A program made the position numbers and the translations under genes. A stretch of DNA of 64,000 bases from Cymbomonas tetramitiformis. Taxonomy: Eukaryota; Chlorophyta; Pyramimonadophyceae; Pyramimonadales; Pyramimonadaceae. Shown here one piece after another: positions 39,953 to 51,175 of the stretch (the stretch's first letter is position 1; the number at the start of each line of letters is the position of its first letter). The notes beneath the pieces are model-generated. The model did not search any database. It saw only the letters and a list, made by a program, of their open reading frames with translations, and was not told where the DNA came from. The stretch lies in NCBI GenBank assembly GCA_001247695.2, contig LGRX02035512.1, positions 16,737-80,736 on the forward strand, given 5' to 3'.

Positions 39953-41915
39953 GAATTCGGCAGTCGTTCGTCAAAACAAGGGGGCTTACAAACTGCTGAG
40001 GGGACTTTAGAAAACAATTGATAGGTTCAGAATCCAGACAAGGGAAGTGAGCGCAGCGACGTGTCGTGCGCCATGCGGGAAGCTTCCCCCGTACGAACGA
40101 CGGACCGCGTTACATGATAGTGCTTACCGCGAGTGCGGGTTGACTTGCTGAATCTTGGCCGTTTACTCGGTTCGCGCGCTTCTGGACAGTTAGCCGTACG
40201 CCTTTATGTGCTTGTGGAACTGAATCTAACTAGCAAGAGATGTCCGCTACTTCAAGGTTGCAAGTGAGAAGACAGATTTAAGTTAGATTACTCGGGTTCC
40301 AGAGTTACAGCAATGAGGTGTTTTCTAAAGGTTCAGAATGAGTTCAAACCTAGAAGCCCTAGGTAATATAGCTACGTTCGCAAAGCGCGCGGGCGACGAT
40401 TGGTTGCCACACAGTTCGCGGTATCTCGTTACGGATCAGTGTCCGTTCGGTCTTTAGTGACCGTTAGTATTCTATTGTTCGCGATCCTTCAGAGGTCGCG
40501 TCCGTTGGTTGGGCTCGCGCAGCGGTCGATCTTGGAGCGCTGGTCCTGCGAGTGGCAAGTTATCGTTGATTCGTTGAAGTCGTTTCGTCGTGCGTGGGCA
40601 GCGTGATAGTCGGGCGCTGCCAGCGGGGGCGTGAGGTGGTGGCGTCGTGGTGATGTAGTGGCGTCGGTACTGTGGGTGTCATGGGTGGTTGTTCTGTGTG
40701 GCGTGTGACCCCTGGGGGTTCGTACTGGGGGTGCCTATGGGGTTTTTGTGATGCGATCTTATGGTGGTGGCGCTGGTCTCGTGCGGTTATTGTGCTGCGG
40801 CACACAGTGTCAACTGGAGGTGGTGCTGAAGGCGCCACCGGTTGCGAACCGGAAGGGTTCGGCGTAGTTGAAATAGGAGTAGGTGTATGTACTCATATCT
40901 GATGATCCCTCGTGGAGCGCCCGCCAGGGTGCCCGGCGAGCTCTGATAAATCAAACGGAGCGAAAAGCAAATAACGAAATGTGGCGTCAGGGTTCTGGTC
41001 GAAGATGTCGGACTCAACGTGGTCGCTCTGGCGCGCATGCTACTGGGGGAGGGAGCACAGCAGTACCAGTCCCTTTTCACGTCCAGAAGTGCGGTGTCGA
41101 TCGTCGTCGTCCAAGTCGTAGCGCTCTGATCCAACAAGAAACGTCCCTCGCCTCAAAACGCGAAACCGCTCAATTCATCAGAGCGTCTAGCGCCGGGCAC
41201 CGGCGTTGGCGCCCCAACCTGCGGGTGTTTAGCCAATCATGGCTAAAACAATCAGTGGAAAGTGTGGATGCGGTCCACTACCTGTGAGTATATAGTGGGC
41301 AAGTGATATACTCGGATAAGTGATAAACCAGAATACGGATAACTCGAAAGTCCACTGAACCGCTAACGGCTGTCCAGATATAGCCGTTAGGGTTTAGGGT
41401 TTAGGTCACGGAGCCAGTTCTGAATCTGCTACGTGTGACACACGTAACTAGAGACAGTCAGACTACTAGGGGGTCTAAGCACTGCTAGGGTACCCCATAC
41501 CAGCAGGGCATAAGTACAATGCTCTCCGCGCGTGGTACGAGGTGGCGAGGAGGAGGGGGGGACACCACATTCCTACGTCAGATTTTGAAACACCAACGAC
41601 GGAGGTATTTATCCAATGAGAACGCGACATGTGCAATGTCAACTGTGTATACTCTGTGACAACCATAAAGATGCGGTTTGTGAGTGGGCGGTCTGCGACA
41701 AAGTACCTCTAGAGGTACAAGCGCATTTTCCTCGGTAAAAGGGGGGGTAACCCGTAATTGTAGACCAATTAATGCACTTGTACTATCTCTGTACTACGTC
41801 TGTACTACGTCTGTACTGTCTCGCGTTCTGTCCTACGTGGCAGGGGTAGTACAGAAATGAATTTAAGCGATTAAATGCATTGTACTTTACAGTGACACTG
41901 TGTCTTTAACGCGAT
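39953..41915. other. No gene recognised; dispersed-repeat sequence
   Basis: Only short ORFs of biased composition. There is a telomere-like TTAGGGTTTAGGGTTTAGG at about 41388-41406. From about 41525 to 41660 there is a diverged copy of a repeat also found at 43085-43215 and 43745-43890 (shared TCCGCGCGTGGTA and GGAACACCACC-type blocks). Around 41777-41840 is a short array of GTACTACGTCT units, with relatives at 43072-43094 and, inverted, at 55165-55195. Confidence 0.45.
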
Positions 41916-42197
41916 CAGGGTGTATTGCTTCTTTTTTTCTTTACGGCCCGCAACCGGCAATTCCACTGGCCCGCTTTCGGCCAATACGGCCAATCTCCAA
42001 AATTGCCCGCCACAGGCGCGAAATTTTAATTTTAAGTATGGTGATAATGCAAAAATCGCACAATTTTGCATAAATTTTGCTATTTTCGTATTAAACGTCA
42101 CGGCCCGCACCCATACATCCCATCGGCCCGCATTCGGCCCGGAGTGGTGAGCTACTACGGCCCCGGGCCGGCCCGCCACGGTAAGCAATATACCCTG
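41916..42197. mobile_element. 282-bp hAT MITE
   Basis: The ends are CAGGGTGTATTGCTT (41916-41930) and the complement of CAGGGTATATTGCTT (42183-42197), one mismatch in 15. The 8-bp duplication AACGCGAT flanks both sides (41908-41915 and 42198-42205). It is non-coding. Subterminal GGCCCGC and GGCCGG words resemble those of element E, although the terminal repeats differ. Confidence 0.95.
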
Positions 42198-42449
42198 AAC
42201 GCGATCAAACGATTGTACAATCGGACATCTGAAATTATGACGGAAAAAGGGGCCTTTCTATGCAACGGAGGCCGAAATCGAGGAACGGTTCAGAAACGCG
42301 GAAAATCGCAGATCGCAAATCTCAGTCGTTCGATTTTTCTGATTTTCCCGTTCAGGTTTTTCTTCGCAGCGTTAGCGTTTATCGCTTTCTGGCAGAACTT
42401 ACGGGAGGAGTCTCACTGCCTGTTTGACCGTATATATTGCACAAAAAAA

Positions 42450-43020
42450 CATGATACTAAGCATGTGCATGCATAGAATCATGTTCATAAGACTGTTGAT
42501 ACCAAGTAGGTACCAACAATTTGAGGATCCGCTCACGCATTCTTCGCATTTTAAGATTCCACTCAAGTGGGGAACTTGCGCCCGGTTGCGGGATATGCGT
42601 TTTTACGCAAAAGCTGATTCGCAAAGTGATTCGCAAGAATAACTTTAGCCTCGCTAACCGCACGAATAAAGTAAGTACAGTTTCGGGATGCTGAGACTCT
42701 TACGCGTCGAATGCACTCATCCGATATACCTCCGGCGCGGGCGGGGTATAGCGGATGCTCGATTGAGCGTTCGGGGGTGCGAGCGAGCCAAATCTCACCC
42801 GATATGAGGGATTGGCTCAGTTCTTATATGTAAACAACAACTGAGCAGCATGGACCTAACAGTATGCTTCCTTAGAAGCATATCAGTAGGTCTGAAAAGA
42901 CCCCGGGCGCAAATTTTGATTTTTGCGGCCACGAAAATTAATACCCTGAGGCCGAAACCCTGAATTTTCGATCCCGCGGCTCCTTCGCAATTTCATACGC
43001 ATTTTTTTCAGATGTGCGAT
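42450..43020 (+). repeat. Dispersed repeat with conserved hairpins, copy 1
   Basis: Diverged relative of 54465-55015 in the same orientation. Shared features, in order: GTTGATACC with GGTACCAAC; a hairpin with arms ATCCGATATACC and GGGGTATAGCGGAT followed by GCTCGATTGAGCG; a hairpin TATGCTTC / GAAGCATA; and CCTGAATTTT. No ORF. The class is unknown; a structured RNA or an LTR remnant is possible. Confidence 0.6.
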
Positions 43021-43084
43021 TGTACCAACGGAGTGCAAGCCGAAGGATTTATTAATTTATAATTATTTCTTGTACTATCTCTGT

Positions 43085-43215
43085 ACTACGTCTGTAGCTC
43101 TTGGAACACCACCAACCTTACGTCGCATTTTTTGCGAGGCCTTCGACCATGCGCTCAAACTATCGAAATAGCCAATCAGAACGCGCCAACTCAAAGATTC
43201 ACTCTTGACATGAAA
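43085..43215 (+). repeat. Dispersed repeat, second copy (R1)
   Basis: The block from GGAACACCACCAACC through CGCATTTTTTG, GAGGCCTTCGACCATG and AGCCAATCAGAACGCGCC recurs at 43745-43890 with few changes, and in diverged form at about 41525-41660. No terminal repeats or coding sequence are visible. Confidence 0.65.
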
Positions 43216-43321
43216 GATTCACTCTTGACAATACCCCTTGTCAGCAGACGTGTCATCCGAGTTGGACCAACCAAAAATTAGCATTTTAGGCAACGCCAGA
43301 CAACGACATTCCGGCTATACG

Positions 43322-43503
43322 AGTTAGTTATAGATCACACGTCAGATGGATAAGCTAGTTGTAGCCAAGAATATTCCCTCGTGAGTCGCTACGCTCCTCA
43401 CGAGGGAATATTCTTGGCTACAACTAGCTTATCGCTCCTCACGAGGGAATATTCTTGGCTACAACTAGCTTATCCAACTGACGTGTGATCTATAACTAAC
43501 TTG
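43322..43503. repeat. Large hairpin with a duplicated arm
   Basis: The left arm (about 43322-43385) reads from GTTAGTTATAGATCACACG to CCAAGAATATTCCCTCGTGAG. The right arm (about 43437-43500) is its near-perfect complement, over about 63 bp. Between them is an extra partial copy of the right arm (43394-43434). Such foldbacks are typical of MITEs or foldback elements and can form a cruciform. Confidence 0.8.
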
Positions 43504-43744
43504 TCGCTCTCACGTCATCGACTCATCCTACGGTCAGATGACGTTCAGAGCCCGAATGCGATTTTCTTGCCACGTCACAGTTTTCACTTTTTGGAAACAT
43601 ATTTCCAAAATTCCAAAGCTGTCGCTCATTTCGTATGAAGATGGGAAGGATTATGACATGGAGGTCATCAACTTTCATTCTGAGAGCTTTGCGAGAGTTT
43701 GGCTGCTCCCATAATGTGATGATTCACAATGGTAGGATAAACAC

Positions 43745-43890
43745 GTTGAGTTCCGCGCGTGGTAAGTGATGGGGAGGTGGAGGGAACACCACCAACCTAC
43801 CGTCGCATTTTTTGGCGAGGCCTTCGACCATGTGCTCAAACTATCGAAATAGCCAATCAGAACGCGCCAACTCAAAGATGCCCCTGAGAC
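43745..43890 (+). repeat. Dispersed repeat, third copy (R1)
   Basis: Same family as 43085-43215. It extends slightly further upstream, with TTCCGCGCGTGGTAAGTGATG, which matches the copy near 41525. Confidence 0.65.
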
Positions 43891-44186
43891 AAGCTAGTTA
43901 TCGGTTGTCACGTGACGCGTACCCATTGGATGTCGATGACGTGTGAGCGACTATTATTTTTATTATCCCGGATAGCCCAAATCGGCCCCCGGCAACCAAA
44001 ATATTTACGGTGTCTCCTACCCCTAAACTCAACGTCCAAATCAACAAACAAGGCTTGTAGACTAGGCTGCAAATCACAACAAGACATCCGCTACTATCCC
44101 CACGGATGAGTAATGACTAAAGCTAGCAACTAATAATCTCCGCGCACTATACATGACCGACCATGTCCTTCTCCTCCGCACATCCG
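43891..44186. other. No gene recognised before element F
   Basis: Mixed sequence without a credible ORF. It ends in ATCCG (44182-44186), the target duplication of element F. Confidence 0.5.
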
Positions 44187-44445
44187 TGCTGAGATTTGCT
44201 AGTTTCGGGGCAGCCCTGACCGGGAGTCCCGGTGCAGGCCCCCCCCTAGATATCTCGATTTGTCAGTTCAGACTGTGATGACCGCTAGACAACGACAGCG
44301 TGCCACGTGGGCAGTGTCGTTGGCCCGAGCCTATATAGCTCGGGTTTAGGGGTTTGACTTTTCGGCTTTGATATTATTGATATATTCTATCTGCATATAT
44401 CGAGTGCTTCCGTTTAGGATATTTCCCCATAAGGAAATTCCAGTA
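44187..44445 (+). repeat. 5' LTR of element F
   Basis: 259 bp, matching 52790-53048 almost base for base; I noted one difference near GGTGCAGG versus GGTGTAGG. It ends in TA rather than CA; the limits are fixed by the flanking ATCCG duplication. Confidence 0.92.
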
Positions 44446-44816
44446 GGTCGTGGGACCACCACTTAGCTGAAGCATCGAGCGACATGATGTTTCTTGGCTA
44501 AACTCGCCGCAGTGGGCGAGCGCGATTATGGGGGCATGAGATTGTAAGCTGGCGGCTTGAGATTATGTAACGCGCTTGGGTGGGGCGAGGGGCTGAGGCG
44601 ACTACGAGGTCTTCGGGTGAGATCAATGTTAAGTTAAGCGCCGTTGCGGTACAGAAGGCCCTTATTTGGAGTCACGCTCGAGTACTGTGGGTTATCACAT
44701 TTCGCTCGCCTTTCAGTTCGCTCCCTTCGCTAGCCCTCACGGCACGTTTCATCTTGAGTCGCTCCGCTCGCATTCTCCTTTGTGCTCCCTAGCGTTCGCT
44801 CGAGGTTCACATCATC
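44446..44816 (+). other. 5' leader of element F
   Basis: No gene. It starts GGTCGTGGGACCACC directly after the LTR, where the primer-binding site should be; I do not recognise the tRNA. Confidence 0.5.
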
Positions 44817-47105
44817 ATGGTATACACTACTAGACAGAGAGCAGGCGCATCGCGCCAACTATTTTCGGTCGACAAGTCTGTGCGACTTGACGACAACATT
44901 CGTGGCAAGCCTACGGATCCGACGACGCCGGTGGCAGTGCCAGCAGTGGCGCATTCTTCTGACACCGCGGGTCAGAAGGCAGCTCGAGAGCGGTACGAGG
45001 CGACGGCGAAGCTCGTGCAGATCATCTACGACGAGCGGCGCGATAAGTCTATCGCGAAAGACATTCGCTCCGATGTGCTTGGAGCGAAAGATGTTCGGTT
45101 TAAGGCATCGGACAAGGACAAGGCGCGCTTGGGGCCGTTGGTGAGGCGCCTTACGACGGAGTTCGACACGGCGCGCTTGGGGGTCGACGTATTCGACTTC
45201 AACGACGAAACAATAGAGGTTCACCCGAAAGTGAACGCTCTATTGTACCACATCCTCACGTTAGTCATCGAGCCCGACTCCTTGGCGTCGACGGTGCTTG
45301 GAGGCAGCAGCGCGGAGGACCGGGACGGCAGACGCTCGCTGGTGGACTTGATTAAGTTCACTGTGAGGCAGGCACGTTCAGTTGATTGCCAGGGGCTGTA
45401 TCGGCAGTTGGAGTACCCCGCACGCGAGGACCCGAGGCCGATATTGGAGGAGGAGCAGCGCCTGGTGCTGGAGAACGAGGAGGAGGACTGGAGGCCGACG
45501 GAGGCTTCTCGTCGTACCCGCATGTTCAAAATGCTCGACAAGAGATTCTATCGGCAACTACGGGAGAAGTACGCGGTGCCCGCGGACTTGGCCAAGGTGT
45601 CCTTGATTGGACTCTCCTTCGAGATCGTCGAGGTATATTTATCTTGGTGCGAGGAGGAGGAGGAGGAGGGCCTTGGCTCTGCGGCGTACTCTGGTGGTGC
45701 GCGCGACGCATCTCGCTCAGATGGTGTTGAGCGTGACCGTGGGGGCGAGCATGGCTCGGCGTCGATTCTACAACGCATTGCGGAGTGCGAGGTCAGGCTT
45801 CAGGAGGCGGAGGCGAGGCGCGTATCGCAGGCGAAGAAGATCGCGGACCTAGAGTACTTGCTCCGCAACGGCAGCGGTGAGCTATCGCAGCCTACGTCGA
45901 GGAGGCCTGGGGGATTTCGACCCGGGGGCGGACCGCTGAAGAATGCGAAGGTGGCCTTCGACCGCACAACCCGGACCGCGAAAATGGAATGCCCGCGGTG
46001 CCCGGGACAGCACCACAACTGGTACCAGTGCCAGAACAAGAACAAGGGCGCCGAGCACCAGCCGACGAACCGGGAGGTGAAGACCATGGCCCTGGTGCAA
46101 ATCTTCAACGACGCGGCGCAAGAGGGCGCTGGTGCTATGCGTGCGTGCATCGCACAGCACGGGGATCCAGTGGTGCTCGAGGACGGTGTGGTGCTGCCGA
46201 GGCAGCGGCGTGACTTGTCCTATCTGGGATTCACCGTGGAGCGGGGCGGCAGCGGTGGCGAGGACACGGACAGCGACTTCGGCGACGATGATGCGCCTGC
46301 GTCGTTCGTGCATGTTTCGCTCTGCCAGACGGTGGTGCCTGGTGCGAATGCGCTACTTGCGGGTGCTGCTGCGCCGCAGAGGAGCGTGCAGCCGTACATT
46401 GGCGGAAACGCCGGTCCAAATGCGCACGAGAACAAGTGCCCGGGTGTGATGGAGAACACTGCGGCGAACTACTACGCTGACCAGGAGCGTATGGACGAGG
46501 AGCGGATGCTCGCGGCGCACGAGGCTATCAGGCGGCAGGGTGTTCGGGCCAGACAGCAGGATGCTCTTGGTCAGCTGCCGGCTGAGTACGATGACTTCTT
46601 CGGTGGCTTCACTGTGGAGCCGGCTGCGGAGCAGGGCGTTGGCGGGCAGCTGGTTGTGCAGGGAGGCGGCGAGATTGGCTGCGAGCCCTGCGAGCAGGGA
46701 CCTGAGCCGGTGCGGGAGATCTCGGCGGCACCCACTCGCCCTATGGGCTGTGGGAAACCGCCACTCGGTGCGAGCCAGCGGCTCATCTGGACTGTGTGCA
46801 TGCTCTGCTTATGCGTTGGCACGGTGGGCGCATTCGCACACCTTGCCTACGAGCACCCGGCGGCAGATGTGACGGTGCACAGCCACGGAGTATGGCGGTG
46901 CACTGCCGGCGGTTGCATGCTAGACGTGCAGGCTTTACCGCCTGAAGTGTACGAGAGCGTCCTATCAGCACTGCGACATCTGGGTTTTCGATTGGGCGAT
47001 TTATTCGAGTTCAAATCGGGCGGTGTTATTAATCGCCCCGCGACCGATCGTGACACGACGTGGAATTATATTGTAACATTTGAATACAGTGTCGCGTGGT
47101 CGTGA
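44817..47105 (+). CDS. Gag-like protein of element F with zinc motif and C-terminal membrane segment
   Basis: 762 residues from the first ATG after the leader. The N-terminal part is charged and helical and contains VLGAKDVRF, shared with the fragment at 1-309. A coiled-coil-like stretch (ILQRIAECEVRLQEAEAR, about 312-345) is followed by a Gly/Arg-rich linker and a zinc-knuckle-like CPRCPGQHHNWYQC (about 45985-46030), which suggests nucleic-acid binding. After an acidic region, the C-terminus has one clear transmembrane helix (LIWTVCMLCLCVGTVGAFA, about residue 660-680) and a further 80 residues. A membrane anchor on a gag is unusual. No known family is assigned; gag is inferred from position and the zinc motif. 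Confidence 0.6.
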   Translation: MVYTTRQRAGASRQLFSVDKSVRLDDNIRGKPTDPTTPVAVPAVAHSSDTAGQKAARERYEATAKLVQIIYDERRDKSIAKDIRSDVLGAKDVRFKASDKDKARLGPLVRRLTTEFDTARLGVDVFDFNDETIEVHPKVNALLYHILTLVIEPDSLASTVLGGSSAEDRDGRRSLVDLIKFTVRQARSVDCQGLYRQLEYPAREDPRPILEEEQRLVLENEEEDWRPTEASRRTRMFKMLDKRFYRQLREKYAVPADLAKVSLIGLSFEIVEVYLSWCEEEEEEGLGSAAYSGGARDASRSDGVERDRGGEHGSASILQRIAECEVRLQEAEARRVSQAKKIADLEYLLRNGSGELSQPTSRRPGGFRPGGGPLKNAKVAFDRTTRTAKMECPRCPGQHHNWYQCQNKNKGAEHQPTNREVKTMALVQIFNDAAQEGAGAMRACIAQHGDPVVLEDGVVLPRQRRDLSYLGFTVERGGSGGEDTDSDFGDDDAPASFVHVSLCQTVVPGANALLAGAAAPQRSVQPYIGGNAGPNAHENKCPGVMENTAANYYADQERMDEERMLAAHEAIRRQGVRARQQDALGQLPAEYDDFFGGFTVEPAAEQGVGGQLVVQGGGEIGCEPCEQGPEPVREISAAPTRPMGCGKPPLGASQRLIWTVCMLCLCVGTVGAFAHLAYEHPAADVTVHSHGVWRCTAGGCMLDVQALPPEVYESVLSALRHLGFRLGDLFEFKSGGVINRPATDRDTTWNYIVTFEYSVAWS

Positions 47106-48090
47106 AAAACTTGGGTGTGGGCAATATTGATATAATGCTGTCCACGTCATGATATGCGATCATTTTGCGATGCCACGTCCCATGGAACTTTTGGAACGGT
47201 GACATTCATCGACCGCGGCCAGTTGCGATTCCATTCGTAATTTTTGAAATACTGTAATTCTGTAATGAAAATTTTAACTGTTGCTGTGTTTGGTATAATT
47301 TCAGTGGTATAATTTGTATCGATTAATATCCAAATGAGACATTGGTCATTCAAGCCGCGATTTCGATGAGAATCGCGCCTACGCCATACGTGAGCGTATC
47401 GGAATTTTACGTAGGAGTGCAACAAATGGGTTTGAAATCGACTTTGATTCCCGTCATAATTTTTTCATTAGTGTCACTTGAGCGATTAATTTCCGGTCTT
47501 GTGACACAGTGCGTATTCTATAAAAATGCTGCACCAGTAGCAAGTAGCAGTACTTGTATAGATACGAGAATGTTCCGAAATCGGAAAATTTACTGGGAAA
47601 TTACTGTATAATTTATACACCATCTGGATCGTGACGTGAGGCGCTGCGCTGACGAAGGCGAAGGCGAGCGTCCAGCGAGTGTAGAATGTTTTCAAGTGTC
47701 ACCTCGTAAGTGTCAGGTTTCAAGCTAAGCTCAAGCGGACCAACCGGAAATTCAAAATATGGGCTCTCGAGCCTTGCTGTTGACTGTAGTGTATTACACA
47801 AAGCCTTCTATTTTTCAACAACGCGCGCCTCACAGTTTCCCTGCTTGTTTTGTTGCGATAGTTCTTATTGCTTGGAGGTGGGGGAACGTGGTCATCATTC
47901 TAGGCTCCTACCCTAACCCTTCGGACACCTGTCCGAAAACCCGTTGATTGCGACTGGTGCCTTGCGCGCTACTGCCGGAGCTCTAGACCACTCTGCACCA
48001 ATATTCGACCTCAATGTATTGTACCTACGGCGGCGATTTGGCTGCTTCGAGGTATTCTGGGAGTTGGAGGTCGGCACCGCGGTGCCGACC
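47106..48090 (+). other. Element F interior, non-coding
   Basis: No gene recognised; AT-rich with short ORFs only. Confidence 0.5.
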
Positions 48091-48405
48091 AGACAGTGCC
48101 ATAGAGGGGGTAGTGCGTAGCCGTTGGCACGCCTTGGGATGAAACCCAACCCCTTCGATTTAAGGTGCGTTCGCTTCAACTTATTTGTTATGCTTGTATG
48201 TTTAAACATGAAATTACTATCCCTATTTTGCGCGACCTCTTCTTGCTTTTTATCTTGCGAAAATGAGGCGTGTTTCAGGTGGATCCGCCCACTGTAGAGG
48301 GGGTAGTGCGTAGCCGCTGGCACGCCTTGGGATGAAACCCAACCCTTTCGATTTAAGGTGCGTTCGCTTCAACCTATGTTTTATGCTTGTTTGTTTAAGC
48401 ATGAT
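48091..48405 (+). repeat. Direct duplication inside element F
   Basis: A segment of about 105 bp, starting TAGAGGGGGTAGTGCGTAGC and including GGATGAAACCCAACCC and GCGTTCGCTTCAAC, occurs at about 48100-48210 and 48292-48400 with a few substitutions. Confidence 0.8.
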
Positions 48406-48409
48406 TTTT

Positions 48410-48765
48410 CTCTTGGATCCTATTCAAGATCCCCCAAAATACGGACCGCCCTATGGCTCCTGGCGAGGAGGCGGTAAAAAAATATCCAACGCGCCGATCC
48501 TGGTTACCACCCCGCTTGTCGGGCTCTGGTGGTGTGGAAACACCAGGAACTTGTTATTAAGGTGAGTACCCTTTTGTAAGTGCCCCTTTGTAAAAATCTT
48601 TGCCTTTTGCATTGTGGCCTTCTAGAATCATGGAGTTTTTGTAGCACCATCATTCTCCATGCATGGAATACCATCCGCACACGGGTCGCCGTAAAGCCTG
48701 TCAACCAGCTCAACCCGCCATGCCTGGCTCTCAAGCAAATGACCCTCCAAGGCAATGATTGACGG
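48410..48765 (+). other. Possible exon-like segments inside element F
   Basis: An ORF (48332-48565) contains DPIQDPPKYGPPYGSWRGGG and ends close to a donor-like AAGGTGAGTACC. A second open stretch to 48762 ends KQMTLQGND, and RQMTLEASLKG appears at 49433. A third ORF (51176-51416) contains CVFPEDHLFPTADVKKWEAK and ends at a donor-like CAGGTATC. These could be exons of a captured gene, but I cannot assemble a consistent model. Confidence 0.25.
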
Positions 48766-48927
48766 TTAGCGATACGAGTCTGCTGTGTCGTATAATATGT
48801 AGGAGAATCTCGTTCAATCTCTGCATACGACATATGCTGCAAGGACACGTGTGTGGTTGCTGACATCTCCATTACTGCGAAGCACAATGGAAGTGCCCGT
48901 GAGTGCGACACCCGCAGAGGTTACGTT

Positions 48928-49362
48928 GTACGAACATACACGATCCCGCAGAGGCTGTACAATCATGCACGATCCCACAGAGGCTGTACGAGCATGCACG
49001 ATCCCACAGAGGCTGTACGAACATGCACGATCCCGCAGAGGTTGTACGAGCATGCACGATCCCGTAGAGGCGGTAAAAAACACGATCCCGCAGAACATTG
49101 TACGAGCATGCGATCCGCGGGGCTGGCCACGAAGAGATATACACGATCCGCAGAGGCTATGCAGACATACGATCCTTCGAGGCTGTATGAACATATACGA
49201 TCCCTCAGAGGCTGTACGAACATACACGATCCTCAGAGGCTGTACGAACATGCGATCCCACAGAGGCTGTACGAACATACACGATCCCGCAGAGGCTGTA
49301 AGATCATGCACGATCCCGCAGAGGCTGTACGATCATGCACGATCCCTCAGAGGCTGTACGAG
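48928..49362 (+). repeat. 29-bp tandem array in element F
   Basis: About 15 units of the type GAGGCTGTACGAACATGCACGATCCCGCA, truncated or altered in places. No spacer structure, so it is not a CRISPR array. Confidence 0.85.
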
Positions 49363-49734
49363 ATCTCTTATCTTTATTTGACCCAATGATTGTTTTTAAG
49401 GATGTGTTGTGTTTGTGTAGGTGGAAGGCAGATGACCCTGGAGGCAAGTTTGAAGGGTAAGATGAAAACATTGAACAAAGGTACTCTCAAGATCTTGTTT
49501 GAATTTATAGAACTAGACGAAATGAACAGTGACGAGTTGCCTGAGTCCTGTGGTGTGTTGGTGTATGTGTTTAATTATGTGTCCTAAGTTGCACAGTCTC
49601 GTAAGAGCACCGCGTTAATTTTTGCAGTTGTTTCCCTCCCAATAGAAGGGTTTGTTAAAGACTAAAGATAATAGGGGTTATTTTGTTAAGACTGAAAAAT
49701 ATCTTATCCACCGCGTACGAAAAATATGTTCAAG

Positions 49735-50345
49735 AGTTTATGTTCGGTTTTTTAACGAAAATGGCAGTTTTTTACCCTTCTTTATCCCTCATATATTGGC
49801 AGTTTTTGCCCGTTTATTTCACCTGAAATATCGACACTTTCCCCCCATATTCCAACCCCGTAAACCTGTAGTTTATGTTCGTTTTTTTCACGTTGAAAAT
49901 GGCAGTTTTTTACCCTTCTTTGACCCTCATATATTTGCAGTTTTTGCCCTTTATTTCACCCGAAAAAATGACACTTTCCCCCTTATTTCAACCCCTTAAA
50001 CTAATAGTTTATGCTCGTTTTTTTCACATTGAAAATGGCAGTCCCCCTCCCTTCTCTCACCCTCATATATTGGCAGTTTTTGCCCTTTATTTCACCGAAA
50101 TAATGACACTTTCCCCCTTATTTCAACCCCTTAAACTAATAGTTTATGTTCGTTTTTTTCACCTTGAAAATTGCAGTTTTTTACCCTTCTTTGACCCTCA
50201 TATATTGGCAGTTTTTGCCCTTTATTTCACCCGGAAAAATGACACTTTCCCCCTTATTTCAACCCCTTAAACTAATAGTTTATGCTCGTTTTTTTCACAT
50301 TGAAAATGGCAGTCCCCCTCCCTTCTCTCACCCTCATAACCCGGT
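49735..50345 (+). repeat. 136-bp tandem array in element F
   Basis: About 4.5 units, starting near 49736, 49869, 50006, 50142 and 50278. Each begins AGTTTATG(T/C)TCGTTTTTTTC and includes CACTTTCCCCC and AACCCCTTAAA. Confidence 0.85.
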
Positions 50346-50439
50346 AGTTTCCTCCAGTTATTTATTTACTTGTTGTGAGGAGTGGGACGCACCTATCACT
50401 GATAAGTTTAATATCATGTTTCCTGTGTTTCTCTTTCCT

Positions 50440-51080
50440 CTCTCGATGCATGTGGGCCTGTGGCCTGTGCTCGACTTGATGCATGTGGGCCTGTGGCCTC
50501 TGCTCAAACGAGTCTCTCTCGATGCATGTGGGCATGTGGCCTCTGCTCGACTTGATGCATGTGGGCCTGTGGCCTCTGCTCAAACCAGTCCGTCCGTCGT
50601 AAGTTTAATATCATGTTTCCTGTGTTTCTCTTTCCTCTCTCGATGCATGTGGGCCTGTGGCCTCTGCTCGACTTGATGCATGTGGGCCTGTGGCCTCTGC
50701 TCAAACCAGTCTCTCTCGATGCATGTGGGCCTGTGGCCTCTGCTCGACTTGATGCATGTGGGCCTGTGGCCTCTGCTCAAACCAGTCCGTCCGTCCTAAG
50801 TTTCATAGAATCATGTTTCCTGTGTTTCTCTTTCCTCCCTCGTTGCATGTGGGCCTGTGCCTGCTCGACTTGATGCATGTGGGCCTGTGGCCTCTGCTCA
50901 AACCAGTCTCTCTCGATGCATGTGGGCGTGTGGCCTCTGCTCGACTTGATGCATGTGGGCCTGTGGCCGCTGCTCAAACCAGTCCGTCCGTCGTAAGTTT
51001 AATATCATGTTTCCTGTGTTTCTCTTTCCTCTCTCGATGCATGTGGGCATGTGGCCTCTGCTGAAACCAGTCCGTCCGTC
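50440..51080 (+). repeat. 33/43-bp alternating tandem array with higher-order structure in element F
   Basis: The core GATGCATGTGGGCCTGTGGC is followed alternately by CTCTGCTCGACTT and by CTCTGCTCAAACCAGTCTCTCTC. Blocks are separated by CCGTCCGTCGTAAGTTTAAT and CTGTGTTTCTCTTTCCTC. At least three higher-order blocks are visible. Confidence 0.85.
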
Positions 51081-51175
51081 GTAAGTTTTATATCATGTTT
51101 CCTGTGTGCTGTACAATATGATTAATTGAGTTTGCCCACCCACCTAATATTCTGCGTTAAACATGTATTTGACCG

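Noticed and set aside
300..40900. LTR pair for element A
   Set aside because: I compared the region next to the G-run (300-540) with sequence upstream of the gag start and with the GT-rich stretch at 40.6-40.9 kb. Only compositional similarity was seen.
41388..41406. Interstitial telomere (TTTAGGG)
   Set aside because: Only about two and a half units; too short to mean anything without context.
48928..49362. CRISPR-like array
   Set aside because: The units follow each other directly without unique spacers, and the context is a eukaryotic LTR element.
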